DNA of 64,000 bases from Paenibacillus tritici (GTDB lineage: Bacteria; Bacillota; Bacilli; Paenibacillales; Paenibacillaceae): positions 124,001 to 188,000 of the forward strand of contig NZ_JABMKX010000004.1 in the NCBI RefSeq assembly GCF_013204885.1. The letters are read 5' to 3'. Of the stretch, positions 40,130 to 48,193 are shown one piece after another (the stretch's first letter is position 1; every line of letters begins with the position of its first letter). Below the pieces are notes generated by a model that was not told the DNA's origin, made no database searches, and worked only from the letters and a program-made list of their open reading frames with translations. A program made the translations under genes and the position numbers.

Positions 40130-41485
40130 TTAAACGGTCTTCAGGAACTCGACCAGGGTCAGCAGGCCTTTGTCGAAGTTCTCGAGATTGAAATGCTCGT
40201 CCGGAGCGTGGAGGTTCTCGTCATCGAGTCCGAAGCCCATCAGGACCACCGGAGCCTTAAGGATGCGGGAGAAGCTCTCCATGATCGGGATGGAGCCGCC
40301 GTCTTTGGTGAAGAGGGCACGGGTGCCGTATACCTTGCCGTAAGCATCGGCAGCGGTCTGCAGGATCGGGTGCGAAGGATCAATATTGAAGGCGCGTGCT
40401 TTCTCCATCTGCTTCACCTGAACCTTGGCGCCCTTTTGGATATTGGCCGTCAGATGGGCTTCAACGGCATCGAGAATATGCTGCGGGTCCTGGTCGCCGA
40501 CCAGGCGGCAGGTGATTTTGGCATGGGCTTCCTTAGGGATAACCGTCTTGCTGCCTTCACCCTGGAATCCTCCGTATACGCCGTTCAACTCCAGCGTCGG
40601 ACGCGCGCCGACACGTTCCACGAAGGTGTAGCCTTCCTCGCCGTATAATTGCTCCAGGCCAAGCGCTGTCCGGATCTTATCCTCATCCACGCCCTGCTTG
40701 GCGAACTCTTCGCGCAGCAGCGGGGATAGGGCAGGTACGCCTTCGTAGAAGCCATCTACCGACACGCGGCCTTTGTCATCGTGAAGGGTGCTGAGCAGCG
40801 AGACCAAGGCATGCAGCGCATTGGGAACACCGCCGCCGTACGAGCCGGAGTGCAGATCGGTCAAGGCGGTGCTTACAGTGACCTCCAGTGAACATAATCC
40901 GCGAAGTCCGGTGCAGATGGCTGGACGTCCGCGTTCCAGCAGGGAGGTATCCGAGACGAGGACGGCATCTGCTGCAAGCTTGTCCTGATTGGCTTCCAGG
41001 AATGGCGGCAGGTTGACGCTGCCGATCTCTTCTTCGCCTTCGATGCAGAGCTTAATGTTCACAGGCAGCGTACCTTCCTGCTTCAGAATAGCCTCGATAG
41101 CCTTGATATGCATAAACACCTGGCCTTTGTCATCCGTAGCTCCACGCGCATACAGCTTACCGTCGCGGATCTCAGGTTCAAATGGAGGGGTGGTCCACAG
41201 GTTCAGCGGGTCAACCGGCTGTACATCATAATGTCCGTATACCAGAATGGTCGGCTTGCCGGGTGCGTGAAGGTAATCTGCATAGACCACCGGGTGTCCG
41301 GCTGTAGGGTGCAGCTCGATGTTCTCAAGGCCAGCACGCTTCAGGGTCTCTACCAGCCAGCCGGCAGCGGTGTTGATATCCTCCTTATGGATGGAGAGGG
41401 CTGAAATGCTGGGAATAGCCAGCCATTGCTTGAGTTCGTTCAACTGGGCTTCGCGCTCAGCCTGAAAATAAGTTTCGTAAGACAT
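40130..41485 (-). CDS. M20-family dipeptidase
   Basis: The 451-residue metallopeptidase has the M20 (CNDP-like) signature: ILVYGHYDVQPVDP with metal-binding His and Asp, GATDDKGQVFMHIKA, then CIEGEEEIGS with the catalytic Glu and metal Glu. The lid domain follows (about residues 185-340), and the C-terminal HAPDEHFNLENF gives the last metal His. It hydrolyses dipeptides in the cytosol using two Zn or Mn ions. ATG follows AGGAGGTACATAA. It is transcribed alone, away from the HxlR gene. Confidence 0.93.
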   Translation of the reverse strand: MSYETYFQAEREAQLNELKQWLAIPSISALSIHKEDINTAAGWLVETLKRAGLENIELHPTAGHPVVYADYLHAPGKPTILVYGHYDVQPVDPLNLWTTPPFEPEIRDGKLYARGATDDKGQVFMHIKAIEAILKQEGTLPVNIKLCIEGEEEIGSVNLPPFLEANQDKLAADAVLVSDTSLLERGRPAICTGLRGLCSLEVTVSTALTDLHSGSYGGGVPNALHALVSLLSTLHDDKGRVSVDGFYEGVPALSPLLREEFAKQGVDEDKIRTALGLEQLYGEEGYTFVERVGARPTLELNGVYGGFQGEGSKTVIPKEAHAKITCRLVGDQDPQHILDAVEAHLTANIQKGAKVQVKQMEKARAFNIDPSHPILQTAADAYGKVYGTRALFTKDGGSIPIMESFSRILKAPVVLMGFGLDDENLHAPDEHFNLENFDKGLLTLVEFLKTV

Positions 41486-41700
41486 AGTAGTTATGTACCT
41501 CCTTGGAATTCGCTGCTTAATGCCGCAGGTACCCGTATGATGCGAAGCATAACGGCAGGCCTCTGCGGCTCAGGTTCGGCAGTGTAATGCATCCATTATA
41601 CTGGAGATAGTCCTATGGATCAAAAAGGAGTGTTCAAACCGCTGGCCGGCAGGATGGCGGATGGTATTTTCACGGATAACCAGTTCCGTTCAGGTCGTTG

Positions 41701-41785
41701 ATTACTAACAGTAACCATGATAGACTTAGTTAGCTTAAGCGGCAAAAAGGCACAATTAACTGCTTGGGTTACATGGAGGTAACTG
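41701..41785 (+). promoter_or_regulatory. Operator-like palindromes before HxlR gene
   Basis: TTACT-AAC-AGTAA (41702-41714) and GTTAC-ATGGAG-GTAAC (about 41769-41784) share GTAAC half sites, the second overlapping the ribosome site. They are candidate autoregulatory sites of the HxlR protein. Confidence 0.4.
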
Positions 41786-41787
41786 CC

Positions 41788-42255
41788 TTGAACAATCAAG
41801 TGAATGAACGGCAAGAGCGGCAGCAGGAGCTTACGGTGCTTGAAAATAGTACAGTTACCCGGCAGATCCTGGACCGTGTTGGCGATAAATGGAGTATGCT
41901 GATTATTGTGAACCTTGGTGTGCAGCCTTTGCGGTTCAAGGAACTGCAGCGCCGTTCCAGCGGCATCTCGCAGCGGATGCTTACCCAGACGCTCCGCCAT
42001 TTGGAACGGGATGGTCTGGTGTGGCGCAAAGCTACGCCCACTGTTCCGTTAACGGTGGAATACGGGCTTACGGAGCTGGGTGAATCTTTGCTTGCCCCGC
42101 TGACGTCACTGGTAGAATGGGTGAACGGCAACCGTGGTGAAATTGTCCGGTCCAGAACCGGCTACGACAAAAGTCATGGGGATACAGATACAGATACAGA
42201 AATAGAATCAGAATCAGCATCGCCTCAAACGGCGGGAGCGATAGGAGCGGAATAA
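41788..42255 (+). CDS. HxlR-family transcriptional regulator
   Basis: TTG start eight bases after GGAGG (41775-41779); the ATG at 41764 and 41773 lie upstream of or within that site. The 155-residue protein has the HxlR winged helix: TRQILDRVGDKWSMLIIVNL, RFKELQRRSSGISQRMLTQ, then LRHLERDGLVWRK and VEYGLTELG. The C-terminus ends in a low-complexity acidic tail encoded by GATACA repeats. It overlaps no gene, but the methyltransferase GTG follows after two bases, so the two form an operon. Confidence 0.9.
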   Translation: MNNQVNERQERQQELTVLENSTVTRQILDRVGDKWSMLIIVNLGVQPLRFKELQRRSSGISQRMLTQTLRHLERDGLVWRKATPTVPLTVEYGLTELGESLLAPLTSLVEWVNGNRGEIVRSRTGYDKSHGDTDTDTEIESESASPQTAGAIGAE

Positions 42256-42257
42256 CA

Positions 42258-43256
42258 GTGTCAGCGAATGTACCGGCAAGTGTTCAAGAGCAAGCAGAAG
42301 CAACTATACAGAAGAACGGGAACCCGTCTTACATATATACCTATGCCCATTCACCGGACGAGACTTCCCTATGCGGCATGGAGCTGCGCTGCCTGTTCGG
42401 CCGCGAGATTCCTGTGGCGATATTCGCCAGCGGGATTCAGGTGGATGTCAGCCGCAGCCCTTTTATTAAAGAGCGGATTGATGTCATGTACGAAGGGGAT
42501 ACCCTTCCGGAGATTTACAAGCAGACCGAGCAGGTGGAGGTGGGAGAGCGGACCTTCAAGGTTATTTTTGTGAAGACGAATGATTTGACGCCTGAGAATA
42601 AGATTGAATATGATGAGCGTAGAGCGATTGAGCGGGAAATAGGGATGCGCATCGAGGGAGAAGCGGATGTGAATCAGCCGGAGCTGGTGTACGGGATTGT
42701 AACGCTGGGCGGACGCTGGTACTTCGGCGCTTATCACAAGAACAAGGCAACCTGGTTCCGGCAGATGAAAAAACCCCGCAGCTACTCTATAGCGCTCAGC
42801 ACACGTGTGGCCCGGGCGGCGGTGAATATGGCGGTTCCCCGCATAACCGGAGTGAAGATGATAGATCCTTGCTGCGGAATTGGCACGGTTATGGTGGAGG
42901 CGCTGTCGATGGGGATCAATATTGTCGGCCGTGATATCAACCCGCTTATTGCTGCCGGTGCCCGGACGAATATCGCCCATTTCGGCTTCGAGAGTGAAGT
43001 GACGCTCGGGGATATCGCAGACATTGAGGAGCATTATGATGTGGCTATCGTGGATATGCCGTATAACCTGTATTCCCGGATTACCCCCGAAGAGCAATTT
43101 GCGATTCTGACGCATACACGCCGGATAGCAGACAGGGTGGTCATTGTGGCGATTGAGGCCGTAGACGAGATGATTGCCGCTGCCGGATTTACAATTATAG
43201 ACCGCTGTGTGGCGCGAAAAGGCGCGTTCTCCCGTCATTTGATGCTGTGTGAGTAG
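42258..43256 (+). CDS. TRM11-like SAM-dependent methyltransferase
   Basis: The 332-residue protein has an N-terminal THUMP-like/adaptor region (residues 1-190). A Rossmann methyltransferase domain follows, with motif I MIDPCCGIGTVMVEAL, acidic NIVGRDINP and the motif IV-like VDMPYNLYS. The D-M-P-Y in place of D/N-P-P-Y is slightly unusual but occurs in this group. Relatives (TRM11/TrmG10) methylate tRNA guanine N2. The exact target here is not known. It is cotranscribed with the HxlR regulator. Confidence 0.85.
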   Translation: MSANVPASVQEQAEATIQKNGNPSYIYTYAHSPDETSLCGMELRCLFGREIPVAIFASGIQVDVSRSPFIKERIDVMYEGDTLPEIYKQTEQVEVGERTFKVIFVKTNDLTPENKIEYDERRAIEREIGMRIEGEADVNQPELVYGIVTLGGRWYFGAYHKNKATWFRQMKKPRSYSIALSTRVARAAVNMAVPRITGVKMIDPCCGIGTVMVEALSMGINIVGRDINPLIAAGARTNIAHFGFESEVTLGDIADIEEHYDVAIVDMPYNLYSRITPEEQFAILTHTRRIADRVVIVAIEAVDEMIAAAGFTIIDRCVARKGAFSRHLMLCE

Positions 43257-43334
43257 AGTGAGTGGAATGAATGATACTGCGGAGGTTGCCGCAGTACTCC
43301 AATCTCCATATATCTGAGTAAAGGCGGTGGGCTT

Positions 43335-43952
43335 GTGGAACAGAAATGGTTATCCTGGGCCAAAGAAATTCAAGGAATTGCCCAGACGGGACTGACCTAT
43401 GCCAAGGATGTATACGATATCGAGCGTTATCAGGCTTTGCGGGAGCTGAGTGTAGATATTTTGGCGAATTATACTTATGAGAGTAAGGAACGCATCCGGC
43501 TCTCCTTCGCTGGAGAGGGCGGATACAGCACGCCTAAGGTGGATATTCGAGGAGTGATTTTCCAGGATCATAAAATTCTGCTCGTACGCGAGAAGCTCGA
43601 CGGAAAATGGGCGCTGCCCGGAGGGTGGGCGGACATCGGCCTGTCTCCGAGCGAAGTGGCTGTTAAGGAGATTGCCGAGGAATCCGGTTACCAGGCCGAA
43701 GCCGTCCGTCTGCTCGCAGTACTAGATAAGAAATTCCATCAGCATCCGCCGGAGCCTTACCATGTCTATAAAATGTTCATACTCTGCAGAGTTACTGGCG
43801 GTGTAGCGGCAGGCGGGGTGGAGACAAGCGCTGCGGGATTTTTTGCCGAAGAGGAGTTGCCTGAATTGTCTGAAGAACGCAATACGGCCGAACAGCTGCA
43901 CACCTTATTCCAATATTTACATGATCCCGAAAAGGCAGTAATATTGGACTAA
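43335..43952 (+). CDS. NUDIX hydrolase with N-terminal Nudix_N domain
   Basis: GTG start behind AAAGGCGGTGG. The 205-residue protein has an N-terminal helical domain (about 1-65, LSWAKEIQGIAQTGLTYAK) and a NUDIX core with GGWADIGLSPSEVAVKEIAE-ES-GY, which matches the G-x5-E-x7-R-E-U-x-E-E-x-G-U box except for the K at the usual R. It probably hydrolyses a nucleoside diphosphate derivative such as an ADP-sugar. It stands alone between the methyltransferase and a small membrane gene. Confidence 0.9.
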   Translation: MEQKWLSWAKEIQGIAQTGLTYAKDVYDIERYQALRELSVDILANYTYESKERIRLSFAGEGGYSTPKVDIRGVIFQDHKILLVREKLDGKWALPGGWADIGLSPSEVAVKEIAEESGYQAEAVRLLAVLDKKFHQHPPEPYHVYKMFILCRVTGGVAAGGVETSAAGFFAEEELPELSEERNTAEQLHTLFQYLHDPEKAVILD

Positions 43953-44154
43953 AGCACTGCATATGATAAATGACCAAGGGTGTATATAAGTTTAAAGGAT
44001 ACATTTTTTGGTTAATATTATTTATGTAAGCCTTTCCAATTATATTCCGCTGAGCCTTTATATCTAAAAAATTCTCGGAAACCTATCTTTTTGGGTCAAG
44101 CGGTCTACATTTTTTCCTCTGCTTTGACGATAGATATTTGTAGGAGGGGATCGC

Positions 44155-44310
44155 ATGGAACAAGAAGAGTTAAGACTTCCGCTTACGCAGGAGGGTATAA
44201 CAAGACCTGCAGAAGGCAATATCGCCACCGGCCTGGTATGGGGTGTCCTGATTAGTATTCCCTTATGGATCTCGGTGATTGGCTGGGTTATGGGCATCTG
44301 GAAATTCTAA
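44155..44310 (+). CDS. 51-residue single-pass membrane protein
   Basis: ATG seven bases behind GTAGGAGGGG. The product has a polar N-terminal half (MEQEELRLPLTQEGITRPAE) and one transmembrane helix (GLVWGVLISIPLWISVIGWV), ending MGIWKF. A terminator follows at 44364-44400. The ribosome site is strong and the frame clean. Function unknown. Confidence 0.75.
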   Translation: MEQEELRLPLTQEGITRPAEGNIATGLVWGVLISIPLWISVIGWVMGIWKF

Positions 44311-44363
44311 GACCTGTTCGCAGCAGTAGCTATATACCTATACTAACTTGCAAATATACAATG

Positions 44364-44400
44364 AAGGCTGCCTCTTCCAAGTGAAGAAGCAGCCTTTTTA
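44364..44400. terminator. Bidirectional terminator
   Basis: AAGGCTGC (44364-44371) pairs with GCAGCCTT (44389-44396), inner TCTTC/GAAGA, followed by T on the plus strand. It stands between the convergent membrane-protein and ASCH genes. Confidence 0.8.
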
Positions 44401-44413
44401 TACATATAAGGAG

Positions 44414-44887
44414 TTACAGGTTGTGGTTGGTATGCACCAGCCGGAAGGTCTCGCAGATGACCCGCATATTAGGGTCAAAGGACTTACCTTCGCGCTGGAG
44501 TTCCCGGGTGAAGAACACCTCATGCTCGTGGCGCCAGGATTCGAGGCTGCGGTCATCCTCGCCTTCGGAATAAGCAAATTCCGCTGTGACCTCAGCGAAC
44601 GGGACAATCTCAACCTTCGTAGTCTCGATGATCCCGCGCGGCTGTCCTGTGCTGTCCAGCAAGATGGACAATCCGCCTGCAAAGGGCAGGGGGAGTCCTT
44701 GCGCTTCCAGCAGATCATAATTCTGCGCCGTTCCGGTCTTGATTCCTCTCAGGACCAGATCAAGCAATTCATCCGCCAGCCGGGGGTTGTCGCCAAATGC
44801 CCAGGCGCTGTCGAATTTGTCGGCCGCCTCTGGATGTTGAACAAGATAAGTCTCCCAGTATTTCGCAATTTCCGGGGTTAGTGTCAT
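44414..44887 (-). CDS. ASCH domain protein
   Basis: Start is taken at ATG 44887 behind AGAGGTGACC; the longer frame upstream reads into the MITE-like element. The 157-residue protein matches the bacterial ASCH group: IAKYWETYLVQHPEA, FGDNPRLADELLDLVLRGIK, TGTAQNYDLLEAQG, then SWRHEHEVFFTREL. ASCH proteins have a PUA-like fold and some cleave N4-acylcytidines, so a nucleoside or RNA-related role is possible. Confidence 0.85.
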   Translation of the reverse strand: MTLTPEIAKYWETYLVQHPEAADKFDSAWAFGDNPRLADELLDLVLRGIKTGTAQNYDLLEAQGLPLPFAGGLSILLDSTGQPRGIIETTKVEIVPFAEVTAEFAYSEGEDDRSLESWRHEHEVFFTRELQREGKSFDPNMRVICETFRLVHTNHNL

Positions 44888-44911
44888 TACGGTCACCTCT
44901 GTCTTCGGATT

Positions 44912-45125
44912 TATATAAGACGCACTTAAGATTTGAACTTGAAGCTTCGTCGTCACTGCGGTGAACATTTGGACTTCCGGCCGCTGTTGTCCCCAGATTT
45001 CTTCATATATCCCGCTCCTAGCGGTAGAAATCCGGTGACAAAGGCGGTCGCTACCGCTCCTACAGTTCCAAATTTCCCCTCCGCTTCTTTTGCTTTTTGT
45101 TAATTTCTATAGTGCGTCTTATATA
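44912..45125. mobile_element. MITE-like element with 15-bp terminal inverted repeats
   Basis: TATATAAGACGCACT at 44912-44926 is exactly complementary to AGTGCGTCTTATATA at 45111-45125, giving a 214-bp noncoding element. The inside holds CGGTAGAAATCCGGTGACAA and similar hairpin-prone sequence, but no ORF. A clear target duplication is not visible. It fills the gap between the ASCH start and the end of the ABC-F gene. Confidence 0.6.
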
Positions 45126-45144
45126 GTTGCTTTTTGTATAAATA

Positions 45145-47163
45145 TTACTCTGTCGCTTCGTTTAACCAGCTGTTGTACAAGTCATCCAGCTCTTGTTGGA
45201 CGGCATCGCGTGTGCCTTGCAGCTCGGCCAGTCTCTGCGCATCGCTGGCCAGCTCCGGGTCCAGCATCTCGGCATCGATCCGGGCGAGGCGGGACTCCGC
45301 AGCGGCGATGTCCTGCTCCCAGGAAGCCGCCGGACGCGGCTTGCGGTTCGGGGCGGCAGATGCAGCTTCGCCGGAGGGCTGCCCGCCGTTGTTCCGGCGG
45401 CGTGAAGCAGCGTCCGTACCTGCTGAGGCAGAGGCAGATTGTGCTGCCGTCCCGGCTGCAGCGGGGGACTTGATGCTGCCAGCAGCAGAAGGTTCAGACG
45501 CTACGGCTTTCCGCTGGGCAGCGGCGGCTTGCTCGGCCTGCTTCTCCTTGTAATACTCATAATTCCCGGAGAAGGAGGAGAACTGTCCGCTATGAATACT
45601 CCAGAGCTTGCCGAAGCAGCGGTTGATGAAATAACGGTCATGCGATACAGCCAGCACGGTACCGGGGAACTCCTCCAGCGCTTCTTCTAGGGCTTCGCGG
45701 GAGTCAATGTCCAGATGGTTGGTCGGCTCATCGAGAATAAGCAGATTCGGCCTGCGGTGCATCAGTACCGCGAAGCGCAGCCGGGTCCATTCACCGCCCG
45801 AGAGATTGGTGATGTTCTTGAAGACATCGCTGCCGTAGAACAGGAAGCGGGCTAGCTGCCCGCGGGCTTCTCCTTCTTCCAGGCCTGCTTCCTCGCGGAA
45901 ATACCGCAGCACGGACTGCCCGTTCTCCTCCGGTACGGCTTCCTGGGCGAGGTAACCGACAACGGCTCTGGAAGCAAGTGTACAGCTGCCGCTGTCCGGT
46001 TCCTCCTGGCCGAGAATCATCCGCAGCAGGGTGCTTTTGCCAGCGCCGTTGCCGCCGATCAGTGCCGTGGTCTCTCCGTATCTCAGGATATCGCTGGCAG
46101 CCGAGAAGAGCTTACGCTCTCCGAAGGCCTTGCTAATTTGGTCAAGGATTACAACCTGATTGCCGGTCCGGTCGTCCTGCTGGAGCTGCAGATCCATGGA
46201 TTTGCGCTCCAGAACCGGACGTTTGACTCTGACCATCCGGTCCAGTGCCTTCTGCATGGAAGCTGCCCGGCGGGGGAACGAAACGTTCTGCGGATTCAGC
46301 TTCCCCCATTCAATCAGCCGCTTGATGCTCTCCTGCATCTGCTTGATCTTCTTCTGCTGCTCCTGATAATCGGCGAACTGCTGCAGGAGTCTGGCTTCCT
46401 TCTCGACCTGATAGCCGCTGTAATTCGTATGGAAGGTGAAGGCTTCCCCGTCTTCGATCTCAATGACCTTCTTCACGACGGCATCGAGGAAATAACGGTC
46501 ATGGGAAATGGCCAGTACGGTGCCGTCATAGCTCTGGAGGAATTGCTCCAGCCATTCGATAGCATCCATATCGAGGTGGTTGGTCGGCTCATCCAGCAGC
46601 AGAATATCGGGACGGCGCAGCAGCAGCTCGGCGAGGCCAACCTTGGTCTTCTCCCCGCCGGAGAGAGAGGAGAAGCGGCGCTCATACTGGCCGGTTCCAA
46701 TACCTAGCCCGGAGGCAACGCGCTGGATGGAGGATTCAATTTCATATCCGCCAGCGGCTTCGAATTTGTCCTGCAGGTTGCCGTATTCCTTAAGCAGACG
46801 GTTCCAGGCCTGTTCATCGTCACTCGCACCGGAAACGGACATTGTCTGCTCCAGCTCCCGCAGGCGGCGCTGCCACTGAAGAGGCTCAGCGAAGCTGCGC
46901 TGAAGGACGGCATAGACGGTTTCATTGTCACCCACCTCCTGAATCTGGGCGAGCAGGCCAATGACACTGCCCCGGCGAACCGAGATCTGCCCTTGATCCG
47001 GGCGTTCTTCGCCGCTCAGCAGGTGGAAGAGGGTGGTTTTGCCGCAGCCGTTGCGGCCAATCAGACCGATTTTTTCGCCTTGGCGGATATCGAAGGTGAC
47101 ATCGCTCAGGACGAGCTGGGCACCGTGGTATTTTTGGACATTTTGACATGAGATGATCATCAT
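45145..47163 (-). CDS. ABC-F family ATPase (ribosome-acting)
   Basis: The 672-residue protein has two ABC domains without membrane segments. The first shows GLIGRNGCGKTTLF, LSGGEKTKV and LLLDEPTNHLDMD; the second ALIGGNGAGKSTLL, LSGGEWTRL and LILDEPTNHLDID. A linker (P-site tRNA interaction motif) lies around residues 240-315. A C-terminal Ala/Ser-rich hinge and coiled coil (about 560-672, ESRLARIDAEMLDPELASD) follow. ABC-F proteins act on the ribosome, and some protect it from antibiotics. ATG 47163 or 47160 follows AAAGGAG. The leader ORF plus terminator upstream is the arrangement of antibiotic-induced members. Confidence 0.9.
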   Translation of the reverse strand: MMIISCQNVQKYHGAQLVLSDVTFDIRQGEKIGLIGRNGCGKTTLFHLLSGEERPDQGQISVRRGSVIGLLAQIQEVGDNETVYAVLQRSFAEPLQWQRRLRELEQTMSVSGASDDEQAWNRLLKEYGNLQDKFEAAGGYEIESSIQRVASGLGIGTGQYERRFSSLSGGEKTKVGLAELLLRRPDILLLDEPTNHLDMDAIEWLEQFLQSYDGTVLAISHDRYFLDAVVKKVIEIEDGEAFTFHTNYSGYQVEKEARLLQQFADYQEQQKKIKQMQESIKRLIEWGKLNPQNVSFPRRAASMQKALDRMVRVKRPVLERKSMDLQLQQDDRTGNQVVILDQISKAFGERKLFSAASDILRYGETTALIGGNGAGKSTLLRMILGQEEPDSGSCTLASRAVVGYLAQEAVPEENGQSVLRYFREEAGLEEGEARGQLARFLFYGSDVFKNITNLSGGEWTRLRFAVLMHRRPNLLILDEPTNHLDIDSREALEEALEEFPGTVLAVSHDRYFINRCFGKLWSIHSGQFSSFSGNYEYYKEKQAEQAAAAQRKAVASEPSAAGSIKSPAAAGTAAQSASASAGTDAASRRRNNGGQPSGEAASAAPNRKPRPAASWEQDIAAAESRLARIDAEMLDPELASDAQRLAELQGTRDAVQQELDDLYNSWLNEATE

Positions 47164-47206
47164 TATTCTCCTTTATAGGAATGCCCTGACTACTACAAAA
47201 CAACAT

Positions 47207-47238
47207 AAAAAGGCCGCAGGGAAATTTCCCTGCGGCCT
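47207..47238 (-). terminator. Attenuator terminator in ABC-F leader
   Basis: A 14-bp perfect stem (47211-47224 / 47225-47238; AGGCCGCAGGGAAA) is followed on the minus strand by TTTTATG. It lies between the leader ORF and the ABC-F gene and would stop transcription unless disrupted. Confidence 0.88.
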
Positions 47239-47252
47239 AAAAATTCTTCGGG

Positions 47253-47420
47253 TTAAACGATCCGTTGAAGTGTAGGCGAGAAAGGCATTTCACAATGTTG
47301 TAGTGTTATTAAGTTCTTATAAATGGACAGACTTCTCCCGTTGTCCGGATTTACATGAACGATGCCCGCCATAATATTAATCAGCCGGCTGCTAACACTG
47401 TTGGTCCGATTGTGATCCAT
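47253..47420 (-). CDS. Leader peptide of ABC-F gene
   Basis: ATG follows AAGGAGGTGTAGGAGA and opens a 55-codon frame (MDHNRTNSVSSRLINIMAG...). Its stop lies 14 bases before the terminator stem. The peptide has no recognised domain. Its place suggests ribosome-mediated attenuation: a drug-stalled ribosome in the leader would change folding of the downstream RNA and allow read-through. Confidence 0.7.
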   Translation of the reverse strand: MDHNRTNSVSSRLINIMAGIVHVNPDNGRSLSIYKNLITLQHCEMPFSPTLQRIV

Positions 47421-47586
47421 TCTCCTACACCTCCTTTTTGTAAATTTAGAATTAGTGTAACCAAAATGACGTGAATAAGCAAGGGGGAATTATGCCCGCC
47501 CAGGTATAAATGCATAGATCCACAAGTAGTATGGAGTGTGGCGGAGAGGGTTGCCCTCAGATAAGCTGCGGGAAAAGAGGAGAAAT

Positions 47587-47964
47587 ATGGCGATTTTTAA
47601 CGGATTACTAGGCAATGCGTCCCAGGTTGAGCTAGGTGCAGTACAGCGGGAATATGCGCAGATTCTGGCTCCGCAGGAGAAGATTGAACGTGCTTATAAG
47701 CTGATCCGGGATATGTTTATTTTTACGGACAAACGGCTGATCCTTGTAGACAAGCAGGGCATGACCGGCAAGAAAACAGAATATCATTCGGTTCCTTACA
47801 AAAGCATCAGCCATTACTCCGTGGAGACCGCCGGGCATTTCGATCTGGATGCGGAGCTGTGCCTGTATATCTCAGGAGCGGCGCTGCCGCTGAAGAAAAC
47901 CTTCAACAAATCCGTCAATATCTATGAGGTCCAGGCTGTACTGTCACAATATATCCTGAAGTAG
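47587..47964 (+). CDS. PH-domain protein (YdjM/DUF1696-like)
   Basis: ATG follows AAAAGAGGAGAAAT. The 125-residue protein matches bacterial PH_1: GAVQREYAQILAPQEKIE, KLIRDMFIFTDKRLILVDKQ, GMTGKKTEYHSVPYKSISHY and a C-terminal helix. The family is widespread in Firmicutes, soluble and of unclear function, possibly in membrane or protein binding. Confidence 0.88.
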   Translation: MAIFNGLLGNASQVELGAVQREYAQILAPQEKIERAYKLIRDMFIFTDKRLILVDKQGMTGKKTEYHSVPYKSISHYSVETAGHFDLDAELCLYISGAALPLKKTFNKSVNIYEVQAVLSQYILK

Positions 47965-48120
47965 CGGGGAGCGGACAGCCGGTCGTATATGAAAGGGAGG
48001 TCGTCGCAACTCTATAACAGATGGATTGAATGGTTTCCAGACCTGGAACTGCTTCCATCCTGAAATTTGTGCATAGCTCACAAAAAAAACGGCGGCAAAT
48101 TTACAGTCCCGCGGAAGTGA

Positions 48121-48150
48121 TTGACAGGGGTTTCGGGCGTGCTGTTAAAT
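48121..48150 (+). promoter_or_regulatory. Promoter of oxamidase-like/amidase operon
   Basis: A perfect -35 TTGACA (48121-48126) lies 18 bases before TTAAAT (48145-48150), about 43 bases upstream of the ATG at 48194. Confidence 0.65.
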
Positions 48151-48193
48151 GACACTAACTTGAACGGCAGGGAGAGGGAAAGGCGGTGGCGGC

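Noticed and set aside
42369..43238. A 289-codon minus-strand ORF inside the methyltransferase gene
   Set aside because: Composition typical of an antisense shadow (many His, Arg, Pro) and no start signal; the plus frame has clear methyltransferase motifs.
44888..44968. N-terminal extension of the ASCH protein
   Set aside because: The additional codons lie over the ribosome site and the terminal repeat of the MITE-like element; ATG 44887 has a suitable Shine-Dalgarno sequence.
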